This document shows positions 46,701 through 57,000 of a stretch of DNA of 64,000 nt, piece by piece. The stretch is from the NCBI GenBank assembly GCA_963782045.1, contig CAWAIR010000009.1, positions 62,001 through 126,000 of the forward strand, in the 5' to 3' direction. The notes under the pieces were generated by a model. That model was not told the origin of the DNA. It saw only the letters and a program-made list of their open reading frames with translations, and ran no database searches. Origin of the DNA: CAVSRC01 sp963782045. Its GTDB lineage: Bacteria > Pseudomonadota > Alphaproteobacteria > Rhizobiales > Kaistiaceae. Position numbers and translations under genes: made by a program. Each line of letters starts with the position of its first letter. Position 1 is the first letter of the stretch.

Positions 46701-49700
46701 AGCCGCCAATAGGGCGTGTAGCCGTTCAGTGACTGCCGGTCGAAGAACAGCCGCTGTCCGGCGGTTCCGTCGAACGAATAGACCTCGGTTTCGCTGCCCG
46801 GGCCGAGCGCGCTTTCGACCGGCGTGCCGAAGGTCAGCGGCGTCCCGCTGCCGGCATCGACGAGCTTGATCTGGAAATCGCCCGCCGCGTTGTTTCCGGC
46901 GGTGACGACGAGCTCGTAGGTGCCGGCGGCAAGCCGATAGAGCGGCGCGCTGCCATTGGCCCAGGCGTCGGACGCGTTCATCGCGCGCGTATCGGAGAAG
47001 CCGCGCGGCCCGCTCAGCGTCCAGCGGAAGTTGCTGCTGTCCGGCTTCAAGGCATCGACATAGACCGCGCTCTCCGCATCGAGCGTGAAGCGATAGCGGC
47101 GGATGTCGGACGGAAAGTCCAGCGTGCCGTCGATCAGGTCGCCGAGCTGAACGTCGGCGACGTCGTCCGGCATGCGGTGGGCGGAGAAGCTGTAGGCGAC
47201 GTCGCCGGTCTGGCCGACCGCGCCTTCCAGGAGCAGGGTGTAGCTGCCGTCGAAGGGCAGCGTCAGCAAGCCGAAATCCGTGCCGTAGCTGGTCGAGCTG
47301 CCGAACAGGCGGCCGAAGGGATCAATGATCTTCCAGCGGCCCGACCCGCCAATCGAAATCCATGTTGAGGACGATCTGCTCTCCCGCGGTTCCGTCGAAC
47401 CGGAAGAGGTCGGTCGAGTTGCCGCCGGCCAGCGTGCCCTCGACCGGCGATCCGAAGGTCAGCGCCGGCGCATCGGCAAGATCGACCAGCCGGAAGGCGT
47501 AATCGCCGGTGGTGCCGTTGGTGCTGAAGACGGCGAGCGTATAGGTGCCCGCTGGAACGGCGAGGATCGCGGCGTCGCCGCGGCCGGTCGAATCGCTGGC
47601 GCTGAAGGTGCGCTCGTCGAGCGTGCCGGGCTGACCGGCGAGATTCCAGCGGATGCCGCCGGAATTGGTCAGCGAATCGAAATAGAGGAGGCTCGGGCTG
47701 TCGATCGTGACGGTATAGGTGTCGCGCTGGTCCTGCGTCGCCAGCGTGCCGCTGGTCGTGTCGCCGAGGACGAGCGTGCCGTTCTGGTCGACGATGTGGC
47801 GCACGACGAAGTCGTAGCTGATCGGGTCGGTCTGGTTGACCCGTCCCTCGACGATTAGGGCGTAGCTGCCGGTCTGGGTCAGGACCGTCCGGCCGATATC
47901 CGACGTCAGGTAGTTCGGGTTGAAGACGTAGTGGCCTGACGGATCGACCAGGCTCCAGCGCGCGTTGCTGCTGGTGGTCGAAAGATAGTCGAAGTAGAGC
48001 GCGTCGCCGGCGGTCCCGTCGAAACGGTGAATGACCGTCGTGCGGCCCGGATCGAGATCGCCGCTGACCTCGGTGTCGTAGGCAATGTCGGCCGCTCCAT
48101 CGAGATCGAGCAGCCGGAAGGAATAGCTCGCCGTCGACGCGCTGGTCCGTCCGGCGACCGACAGGACATAGGTGCCGGTCGACAGGTCGATGAGCGCATT
48201 GGCACCCTGGACGTCGGTGTCGGACTGATCGAAGCGCCGGCCGGAGATCGACACCCCCGGCCCCGACAGCGACCACACCACATCGGAGGTATTGGCAAGC
48301 GAATTGAAGAGGACGTGCTTGGCCTCGCTCACGGTCAGCAGGTAGCGGTCGACGGCCTGCGCCTGAGCGATGGTGCCGGACACCTCCTCGCCGAAGGTGA
48401 TGGCCGCAGCGTCTTCGGCGGCCGCCGTCGGCGCGATGGTTACGTCATCGATATCCTGGTCGGCCACCAGCGAGCTGCCCGAGGTCTGGCCGCTGAAGGC
48501 GATGCGGCTTTCGCCGAGTTCGAGGCCGCCGACGAAGTAGCTGTCGACGACCAGCGCCTCCGTGCCGCCGTTCTCTGTGAGATAGACGCTGACCAGCGTG
48601 CCGCCGTCGGTCCGTGCGAACACGATGCGGGCGTGGTTGAACAGGCCGTTGTTGAGCGCGAAGCCGGGATCGTCGAACTCGGCCAGCTTGTTGCCGTTGA
48701 AGTGCAGCGAGATGTGGTTGGCGTTGTCGTCGGCGCCGCCATTGTCGTGGATGTCGAAGCCGATGCCGAAGGCATTGGCGAGGTTTGGCTCGGTCGTTGG
48801 CGCCGGCCCCGCCCCGCCGTCGCCATAGGCGTCGGCATCGAGCAGCGCGAAGCCGATGCCCTCGCCCCAATCCGACCGGGCGCTGTTGGGCGTCATGCGG
48901 AAGTCGAAGCCGACGGTGAGCTGGTCGAGGCGCCCCTCGCTGACGCGCGAGAAGAGAACCGCGTTGCGCTGGTTGTTCTCGGTCTGCGAGGCGAGCCGCA
49001 GGAAGGTGTTGGCGCCCTCGTCGATGTAGCTGGCATCCGGGCCAGCTTCATTGACGAGGACGAACGGCATGCCGCTGCCGCCCTGGAAATCCTGCATGAG
49101 CGGACCGCCGACCGCGGCCGGCTGCGACACCCGGTCGATGGCGAAGTTGTAGTTGGCGTCGGTGTTGGCGTTGTCGCGGCCCTCGACCAGCAGGGTGTAG
49201 GTGCCGGCGTAGAGAAGGGTCAGCGGGTCCTTGTTGCGCAGCGTCTCGCGCTGGAACAGCACATCGCCGCTCGGCCCGATAAGCCGCCAGTAAGGCGCCG
49301 TGCTGCTGGCGTTGCCGAGCGCAAACGCGATGCGTTCGCGGGCGTCGGCGGTGAACGTGAAGATGTCGGTGTCGCGGCCGTTCTCGCCGAGCGTGCCGCC
49401 GATGGTCGCTCCGAACGAGACCTCGTGCGCCGCCGTGGCGGTCTTGAGAAGCTGGAAGGCGTAGGCGCTGGTGGTGTCGCCGTTGCCGCGCACCCTGATG
49501 CTGTAGCTGCCGGCGGCCAGCGTCATCAGCGGGTTGCCGGTGAAATCGTACGAATCGGAAGAGTCGAACCGCCTGTCGGTGACGATGTTGCCGTCCGGGC
49601 CGACCAGCGACCAGTAGATGCTGCCGTTGTTGGTCAGCGAATCGAACAGGACGGCGGTCGGCTCGGTGAGCGTGAAGGTGTAGACGTCGACATTGCCAGG

Positions 49701-52700
49701 AACGTTGATGTTGCCGGTCACCGGTTGGTCGAAGGCGAGCGCCGAGATGTCCGCGACGATCGGATGGACGGCGAACTGGTAGGTCGAATCGGGGTCCTGG
49801 TAGGGGCTGCCCTCGATCAGCAGCGTGTAGGTGCCGTCGGCGGTGAGCGCCACATCGGCAATGTCGCCGATGCCGGTCGCGCCGAAGACCGTCCCCCCGA
49901 GCGGATCGATCAGCCGCCAGCGCATGTCGCCGTCGGCCGCGATCCGGTCGAAGAAGAGATGCTCGCCAGCCGATGCGTCGAACGAATAGAAGTCGGTCTC
50001 CTTGCCCGGCTGCAGTGTCCCGTCCACCGTGTCGCCGAGGGTCAGCGGCGTGGCGTCGGCAAGATCGACCAGCCTGAGATTGTAGAAATCGGTGGTGTCG
50101 CCGGAGCCGGCGATCGCCAGCGTGTAGGTCCCCGCCGGCAGCGCGAGGACCGGCGAGCCGCTCACCTGGCTGGCGTCCATATGCGCCAGGTCGCGGCTGA
50201 ACTCCTGCCCGCGCGGCCCGGTCAGCGTGGCGCTGAGAGAACCGTTGTAGGTGAGCGAATCGAAATAGATCAGCGCGTCGCTGGCCAGCGTGAAGGTGTA
50301 GCGGTCGATCTCGCCGGCGGTGGCGATGCGGCCGGTGATGCCGCCGGTGTTGAGCCGGACAAGCGTTGCATCATTGCCGCTCGACGAGGCGTCGGCGGCG
50401 GTATCGCCATCGGCCTCCTCGAAGCGGAGGTCGAGCACGAGATCGCTCTCGCTCCCATCCGGCCGCGTCGCCATGCCGGCGGCGATCTCAGCGGCCGTGA
50501 GCGCGCTCGACCACACGCGGACATCGTCGAGCTCGCCCTCGTAGTAGGTGTGATTGGTGGAGGTGTCCTCGTCGTGACCGATGAGGAGGTCGCCGCCGGA
50601 GGCGAAGCCGGCGGTGCCGGAGATATCGGCCGAAGCCTTCTCCTCGCCGTCGACGTAGATCTTGAGCACCTGGTTGGTGCGGTCGATCACTGCGGCGATG
50701 TGCACCCATTCGCCGAGCGGGATCACGTTGGCGGCCGTCGGCAGCGAATGACCCGCCCCGTTCGCATCGGCGTAATCGAGCGACAGGCTGCCGTTGTCTC
50801 TCAGCCACAGCGTGTAGGAGCGCGTCCCGTTCGGTCCGGCGCTCTTGTAGAAGAGCGGCGTCCAGGTGTCGGCGAAGCGCTCGACCCTGAACCAGCCCTC
50901 CATGGTCATGTCGCCGATGAGGCCGAGCGAGGCGCTGTCCGGCACACGCAGGTAATCGGCACCGGTCAGCGCCAGCGCCTGGCCGCCGTCGCGGCCGGCC
51001 ACCCGCCAGGGACCCGGTTCGTTGTCGGCGATCGGCAGCGGCGCCCCGCTGTCGTCATAGGTGCGGATGGTGAAGCTGTAGGGCAGCTCGGTCAGCGTTT
51101 CGACGGCGACGCGCGGCTCGAACAGCAGCGTGTAGATGCCGCTCTGGCCGAGAATCTGGTTGGCGATGTCGGCGGCGTTGGTGGTGCGCAGCACCATGTT
51201 GCCGTAGGGATCGTAAAGCCGCCAGGCCGCCCAGCCGCTGTCGACGCCCTGAAGATCGACGAACAGCCGCGCGCCAGCCTCGGCGTCGAAGCGCACGGCG
51301 CGGCTTGTCGCGTAGGGCCTGAGCGTGCCGGCGACGGTCGCGCCGTCGGCGATATCGACCGTGTCGGCGGCGTTGAGGTCGATCAGGCGGAAGGCATAGG
51401 AGAGGACGCGGTCGTCGTCGCCGTCGACGGTGAGCGTGTAGTCGCCGGCCGGCGCCCGGAAGGTGGGGTCGCCGCTGCCGAACTCGTAGGAATTGGCGTT
51501 GCGCAGGTCGCGGTTGACCTCCAGCCCATCCGGTCCGCGGATGACGATGCTGCCGCCGCCGTCGTCGGTCAGCGTGTCGAGGTAGAGCCAGGCATCGGCG
51601 GCGAGCGTGAAGGTGTAGCTGTGCGTCCCGCCCGGCCTGTCGAGACGGCCGACGATGGCGCCGAGATCGGCGGGGATGGTGGAGACCGGCGTCGCCGTGC
51701 GGCCGTGCGGCCCAAGATCGGCGAAGGTCGCCGCGCCCTGCTCGTCGTCGAGCGGCAGGTAGAACGCCAGCCCCGCCTCGTTGCCGGCGAGCACCGTGTC
51801 CATGGTGTCGCGGATGTCGCTGTCGGAGCGCGCCACCGACCAGATGCGCACCTCGTCGAGGAGGCCTTCGAACGAGCGATAGCTGGTGCTGATCTCGCTG
51901 GTGTTGCCGATCAGCAGCGGATCGTCGTTGGAGATCGCCGGTCCGGCGCCGACGCTCTCCGTGGCGACCTCCTCGCCGTTGATGACCAGCCGAATCTCGC
52001 CGTTGGTGCGGTCGATGACGGCGGCGATGTGCGTCCACGTCTTCAGCGGCACGAGGCCGCCGGAGGTGGTGATCGACCGTTCGCCGGAAGCGTCGCGGGT
52101 GCCCCACCACAGCGCGCCGTCGCTCCTCAGCCACAGCGAATAGGACCGCGCGTTGGAATTGCCGGTGCCGCTGTAGATCAGCGGCATCCAGCTGTCGGCG
52201 TAGCGGTCCGGATTGACCCACATCTCGACGGTCAGGTCGCCTGTCTGCACGACGCCGTCGCCGCTGTCGACCGAAATCCAGTCGAAGCCGGTGAACGCGC
52301 GCGCCTTGCCGATCACCCCGTCGCTCTCCAGCGGACCGACCGCCAGGCCCGGGTCGTACGGATCGATCGCCGTCTCCGTCTGCGGCAGGTGGTGCACGGC
52401 CATCGTGTAGCTGCGGTCGGCGGTGGAGTTGCTGATCCGCCCCTCGACCAACACGTAATAGGTGCCGTCGATCGGCAGCGTCAGCGGGCCCTGGTCGCCG
52501 AAGACGGTCGGCGACAGCACCTGCTTGCCCGACGGGCTGATCGCCCGCACGGTGATCGTGCCCGCCGAGATGCCGTAGCTGTCGAAATAGACACTCTCCC
52601 CGGCGGTGCCGTCGAAACGGTAGATGTCGGTGCGGTTGCCGTCGGCGAGCACGCCGGACACGATCGCGCCATCGGGCAGGTCCTCCGCCACGTCGGCGAG

Positions 52701-55700
52701 ATCGAGCAGGCGGAACCTGGCGGCGGAGACCGCAGCGTCGGTTGCCGTCACCGTCAGCGTGTAATCGCCCGCCACCAGGTCGATCAGTGGCGACTGGCCG
52801 AAATCCTGCGAATCCGACTGGCTGAAAGGCCGGTCGATGACATCGTTGCCGCGCGGGCCGGTGAGGCTCCAGACGACGCCGGACAGGTTGGTGAGCGAAT
52901 CGAAATAGGCCCTGGTCGCCGCCGCCACCGAGAAGGCGAAGGTACGCGTGCGCGCACTCGCCGTGAAGGTGACGTCGGTGTCGGCATCGAGCGTCAGCGC
53001 CGCCGGCGGCTCGGCGACGATCTCGGCGATCTCGAGGGTGTAGGCGTGGTCGGCGTCGCCGATTCCGGTCGATGCCTCCAGCAGGAAAGTGTAGGTGCCG
53101 GAAACCAGCGGCTCGGTTTCGACGAAGTTGTAGCCGTTGTCGGCGAAGACCTGGTGGCCATAGGGATCGATCAGGCGCGTGCCGACATAGCTGCCATAGG
53201 TAGAGAAGCTCGACAGGCCGAAGCGGTAGGACTTGCCCGCCTCGAGATCGACCTTGAAGACCTGCGTCTCGCGGCTGGCGAGCGTACCGTCGATCGGCGT
53301 GCCGAGCGTGACCGGGCCGCCGTTGGCGAGGTCGATCAGGTTGAAGGCGTAGCCGGTGTCGTAGCCGCTGGACTCGATGGTCAGCCGATAGTCGCCGGCC
53401 GCCAGGTCGAGCAGCGGGTTGTCCGAATTGGACGTGCTGTCGGTGGAACCGAAATAGCGGCGATCGACTTCGGTGCCGAAGGGACCGTCGAGGGTCCAGT
53501 AGAAATTGCCCGCGGTCAGCACGTCGAAATAGAGGGAGGCCTCGTCGGCCAGGCTGAAGGTGTAGACGCGCTTGGCCGCGACGTTGGCGAGCGAGTCCGC
53601 GACCGGATCGCCGATGGTCAGCGCCTGCGCAACAACCGGGGGCATGGCGACCAGCTTGAAGTCGAACGTGGCGCTGTAGGCGGAGGGGTTGTTGTAGTAG
53701 CCCTCGAGCAGCACGGTATAGCTGCCGGTGGCCGGGAGATTGATCGGGCCGAAGTCGCCGCTGAGCGACCGCGGCGACTGTACCGTCCGCCCGCTGGGAT
53801 CGAAGATGGAGACGTAGATGGTGTTCCCGGTGCGGCTGGCGAAATCCAGGAACAGCGACTGACCGGCGGCTCCATCGAAGGTGAAGATCTGCGTCTCGCG
53901 CGAGTTGGCGAGCGTGCCGTAGATATCGTTGCCGATCGCCACGTCGGCGGCCTCGGCGCGGTCGAGCAGGCGAAAGGCGTAGTCGCCGGTTCCGCTGCCG
54001 CTTGCTCCGGCCATTGTCAGCCGGTAGGTCCCCGGGGCGGTGAGCTTCAGGATCGCCGGCAACGGCGCCCGGTAATACCCGTCCGCCGAAGACATGCTGC
54101 GCGGGCTGATGATCGTGCCCGCCGGCCCGACCAGCGACCACGTCACGTGGGAGTCGGTGGAAAGCGAATCGAAGACGACCCGAGTGGTCGAGCCGATGGT
54201 GAAGACGTAGTCGTCCGATTGGCCGGCGGTGTCGATGGTGCCGGTGTAGGTCTGGCCGAAGGCGAGCCCGCTTCCCGTCGGCGTGGTGGCGATGCCGGTC
54301 GCCGTGCGGCTGGCGGTGAAGGCGTAGGCGATGTCGCCGGACTGCCAGTAGGCCGCCTGGAGGACCAGCGTGTAGACGCCCGACAGGCCGAGGGTGAGCG
54401 CCGTGACGTCATCGGTGGTCGACGCGAAGGCCGTGCTGCCGTCGGGCCCGAACAGCATCCAGGCGACGCCGCTCCAGTCGCTCGAGGACCGCACCAGGCT
54501 GAACTGGTCGCCAGCGCTCGCTGTCAGGCTGTACAGCTTGGTCGTGTCGCCTGGCGACAGGGTGCCGCTGGTCTGGCTGCCGAGCGCCAGCGCATCGGCG
54601 CCGGAGAGCGTCCTGACCGCAAAGCCGAGATCGCCGGTGAAGTCGCCGGAACCGCTGACGGTCAGGGTGTAGCTGCCGGCGCCGAGTTCCATCAGCGGCG
54701 AGAAGCCGTAGGAGCCGAACTGCGAATTCGACGCAACGCGCGAAATCGAAGACGGTGCCGTCCGGCCCGCTCAGCGACCAGTTTCCATAGTTGGTCGGAT
54801 CGAGTGGGTCGAAGACGACGCTGGTGGTGCCGGCAAGCGAGAAGGCGTAGCGCACCACCTGGCCTGGCGCGTCGATGCTGGCTGTGGTCACCGTGTCGAG
54901 GGAAAGCGCCGCCGTCTTGTCGGCCACCTCATGCAGCGTGAGCGCGAGGCTGATATCTCCGGCGTAGGAGAGGCTCTCGACGGCGACGAGATAGTCGCCA
55001 TCGGCCGGCAAGGTGAAGACGCCGAAGCCGTCGCCTTGGTCGTTCGGGCCCCGGAAGAGGTGACCGCGCGGATCGAAGATGCGGAGGACGTAATTGTAGC
55101 CGCTCACCTGGTCCGTATCGAGGAAGAACCGGTCGTCGGCCGCGCCGCTGAACGTGTAGAACTTGGTCTCGCGGGCGGGCGGATCGGCGAGCACGCCGTC
55201 GTGACCGCCGGCAAGATCGGCCGCGGTGGCGCCGTTTTCCTCGTCGAACGACCAGTAGGCGATGAGGTCCGTCTCGTTGCCTGAGAGCTTGGCATCGTAG
55301 TCGGCGGCGATGGCGCTCTGGTCGCGCGCCTTGTCCCAGATGCGCACCTCGTCGATGAGGCCGTTCCACGCCGAGAAGGGTGAGTAGTAGCTCTGCGAAC
55401 CGTTGCCGAGCACCAGCGGCGCCGGGGAATCGGTGAGCGCGTCGGCGATCTCGAGGGAATTCGCCAGGGCGCCGTTGATGTAGATCTTCAGCGTCGCGCC
55501 ATCGTAGGTGCCCGCGACATGGGTCCACACCCCGATGGGCAGGTCGGCCTCGGCCCGGTTGCCGGGGTCGCCGAGGAAGAAGGCGATGGTGTTGCCGTCC
55601 GGCGAGTAGAGGCCGTAGCCGCCGTCACCGCCGTAGTAGTAGTCGTAGTTGGACTTGATCAGGACGGAGGCGCCATAGGTGCTGTCGTTCGCCTTGACCC

Positions 55701-57000
55701 AGGCCTCGACGGTGATGGCATCCGGGTTCAGGGCCGCATCGTCGGCCACCGTGGTCGGCAATTCCTCGTAGGGGCGCAGCGAGCGTTCGGCGCCCGGATC
55801 GGACACGCCGGCAAGCGCCGGCACGTCTTCAGAGCGCGACAGGGCCGCCGCGGAGCCCTGGTCCCCCAGGTCGATCGCCTCGGTCGTGCCGGGCGTCAGC
55901 GCCGCGGCTTCGGCACTGGCGTCGACCAGCCGGAAGGCATAGGGCCCGACCGTGTCGCCGCTGGCGTCGACGGTGAGCGTGTAGGAACCGGGCGCCAGCC
56001 GCAGCAGCGGATCGTGGGAGTAGTCGTTCTCGCCGGTGAGAGGCCGCGCGCTGACCTCCGCTCCGTGGGGACCGGTGAGGCTCCACTGCATGTTGCCGTC
56101 GCCGGCCAGCGCATCGAGATAGAGGAGCGTGTCCTGGCTGACCTCGAAGGTGTGCTTCGGCGCCTGCCCGGGCTGGTCGATGGCGCCGGTGACGACGTCG
56201 CCGATGGAAATGGCGCTGCCGGTTTCGGTCACCTCGCCGACGCGGAAGGAATACTGGGTGGTGGAGTTGTAGACATCGCCCTCGATGAGCAGCGTGTAGG
56301 TGCCGTCGACGGCGATATCGACGGGCTCCAGGTTCGAGGTGATGCCTTGCGAGAAGATCGCGCGGTCGAAGGGATCGAGCAGGGTCCAGTCGGGATAGTC
56401 GCCCGACCGGGACAGGAGATCGACGAAGAGGCGCTGCCCGGCCTCGGCATCGAACTTATAGATGTCGGTTTCGGCGCCGGGGTCGAGCGCGCCGCTCACC
56501 GCATCGCCGACGGTCACCTGCTCGGCGTCGTCGATATTGAGCAGACGGAACTGGTAGTCGCCCGTGGTGTCGCCGCTGCCGTCGACGGTCAGCGTATAGT
56601 CGCCCGGCGCCAGCTTGAGCACCGGATCGCCCGAATCCCGCCAGCCGTCGGACTGGTCGAAGGGCCGGTTGGCGACCTCGGCGCCGCCCGGCCCGTCGAG
56701 GCTCCACCGGAACGCGCTGCTGGCGGTCTGCGAATCGAAATAGACGCGTTTCTCGTCGGTCAGCGTGAAGACGAAGCGATCCTGCTCGCCCGGCAGGTCG
56801 ATCGAGCCCTGGATCGGCAGGATGTCTGCCGAAAGCAGCAGCCGGTTTTCCAGCGTCTCGAAGTGGATGTGGTTGGTGAGCGCGGTATCGGCCAGCAGGC
56901 GCCGCCGGTGGGCCCTGAGCGAGCGGGCGACCGGCGCGCGCTGGCCCGGTGCGCCACGCAACGCTGCGGAAATCCTGCGGATCGCCTGACCCAGATACAT
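19707..57000 (-). CDS. Giant LEPR-XLL-type multidomain surface protein (~12,430 residues), four frameshifts in this sequence
   Basis: As sequenced the gene is in five open pieces. The frame changes near 54,735, at 47,338, 46,579 and 38,706; each is explained by one extra base, and removing all four gives a whole number of codons (12,430). Domain order continues smoothly across every break. The N-terminus is basic with no Sec signal peptide. It carries LENRLLLSAD, a variant of the LEPR-XLL motif of very large proteobacterial proteins. Then follow 12 alternating A/B pre-peptidase-like units with lectin-like inserts, 17 CARDB-like units, a propeller, nine Ig-like units, RHS-like and dockerin-like segments, a second propeller, an alpha/beta-hydrolase, a zinc-metalloprotease motif, cadherin/Ig domains, two cohesin-like modules and a C-terminal hydrophobic segment plus basic tail. 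The ATG at 57000 is preferred; a TTG at 57057 is an alternative. The likely location is the cell surface or extracellular space; function is unproven (adhesion, matrix or attack on polymers). Confidence 0.85.
19835..19897 (-). other. C-terminal hydrophobic segment of the giant protein
   Basis: A GGGSGR linker is followed by about 21 apolar residues (IVMAAAALTAVAAPVAAAAG) and then a basic tail beginning RTASWKRRLLSGR. This is the layout of a C-terminal membrane anchor or sorting signal, similar in form but not sequence to PEP-CTERM tails. A sorting role is inference. Confidence 0.6.
20010..20670 (-). other. Two cohesin-like modules in the giant protein
   Basis: Two successive beta-rich segments have the form of cohesin-type folds. 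The first has FRVSFDPRMLKIADVLRG and IVRLSSSAPLPEGTLEAFRL. The second has ARFSAHYDPAVLDLAGV and GGRLTLEFHVRA. The pattern is weak, and a structure prediction is needed to be sure. They lie just before the C-terminal membrane segment. Confidence 0.45.
23790..24190 (-). other. Zinc metallopeptidase-like domain inside the giant protein
   Basis: HEMGHALGLTD (23859-23891) fits the metzincin-type HExxHxxGxxH/D zinc motif. It is followed about 14 residues later by HLMTG, a plausible Met-turn. Upstream are GIWADSGVVDPV and a beta strand with LAVYDNGTIRIDDDAGG, as in matrixin-like (M10-type) catalytic domains. The third ligand would be Asp rather than the commoner His. Activity is inferred only. Confidence 0.65.
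26560..27085 (-). other. Alpha/beta-hydrolase (lipase/esterase-like) domain inside the giant protein
   Basis: SVTILTHGFQFAVDLL resembles the strand plus oxyanion HG motif of lipases. LHFIGHSRGAVVNSEII (GHSRG at 26697-26711) is a textbook GxSxG nucleophile elbow, followed by a strand ending in LDPHD that could supply the acid. The catalytic His is not identified with certainty. Substrate unknown. Confidence 0.6.
31000..31135 (-). other. Dockerin-like calcium-binding module in the giant protein
   Basis: Two F-hand-like loops, DVDVDGDVDGTDSALL and DITGDGSVDFNDRQALN, end in ANYG. Spacing and acidic positions match dockerin type I duplicated calcium loops. It follows a carbohydrate/PPC-like segment and precedes a cadherin-like domain. 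Confidence 0.6.
31440..32280 (-). other. RHS/YD-repeat-like segment in the giant protein
   Basis: The segment opens with LGGIAYDLVRRFDS and LGPGWSFAGFDV, as in the entry region of RHS-type proteins. It then has degenerate YD repeats: VYGYDANGRLVSVRHLSDG, ERYGYADGRLVTAVEVGG and AIEYGGDGTVT. It is too short for a full RHS barrel. Confidence 0.5.
32870..35500 (-). repeat. Nine tandem Ig-like (He_PIG/cadherin-like) units in the giant protein
   Basis: About nine units of 90-120 residues, most beginning APxI or APVF. Recurrent elements are SDPDGD/DPDND, LPPGATFDP, WTPxxDxAGxY and a closing TVTNTNR-like strand. They are diverged copies, not recent duplications. Such calcium-binding Ig/cadherin arrays form long stalks in bacterial adhesins. 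Confidence 0.8.
39840..46497 (-). repeat. Seventeen tandem CARDB-like units in the giant protein
   Basis: Seventeen consecutive units average about 130 residues. The consensus runs: ADLxVxxVxxP, GxxVxVSWTVxNxG, WxDRVyLSxD, GxLAAGxSY, LPxGxxGxYxxxVxTD, ending ENN. The units are clearly homologous but diverged. CARDB folds are Ig-like adhesion modules. The four single-base frame changes leave only the first unit's edge disturbed. Confidence 0.85.
46560..56815 (-). repeat. Twelve alternating A/B pre-peptidase-like unit pairs with lectin-like inserts
   Basis: Two related ~90-residue unit types alternate without exception. Type A has DxYTFTL, YFDSLTNxG, WSLTGPxG and LLDLADA. Type B has ETDIYxFDGTAGQxLFFD, RWxLIDPxG and GTYTLLVEG. 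Both resemble bacterial pre-peptidase C-terminal (PPC) domains. Twelve of each were counted. Three LamG-like domains (about 55240-55790, 51690-52310 and 50355-50985) and one L-type-lectin-like domain (about 48435-49095) sit between units. Confidence 0.8.
56824..56862 (-). other. LEPR-XLL-like motif at the N-terminus of the giant protein
   Basis: Residues ~47-59 read FETLENRLLLSAD followed by ILP. The known LEPR-XLL consensus is close to FExLEPRxLLSAD, so Pro is replaced by Asn here. The motif follows a basic, Arg-rich stretch and precedes the first A-type unit. Its role is unknown in general; a targeting or recognition signal is suspected. Confidence 0.75.

Noticed and set aside
14164..54729. 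GAATTC hexamers at or near three frame changes (14164, 38702, 54724), hinting at EcoRI cloning junctions
   Set aside because: The other indels have no such site, flanking coding sequence continues without loss, and GAATTC also occurs at 6957 without a frame change. Chance is adequate.
48027..54941. A 2,304-codon open frame on the plus strand opposite the giant gene, plus others such as 29772-35048, 22344-25505 and 35562-38159
   Set aside because: These are antisense shadows of the high-GC repeat gene. Their translations are dominated by Arg, Ala, Gly, Asp and His with no recognisable domain, and they start without ribosome sites.
46560..56815. Repeated DNA that might suggest a CRISPR array or satellite
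   Set aside because: The periodicity is in protein units of ~90 residues with diverged codons. There are no short identical repeats with unique spacers and no cas genes.
19707..57000. Type I secretion (RTX) adhesin interpretation of the giant protein
   Set aside because: No GGxGxDxxx RTX nonapeptide arrays or C-terminal T1SS signal were seen, and no ABC exporter or TolC gene is adjacent. The C-terminus is instead a membrane segment with a basic tail.
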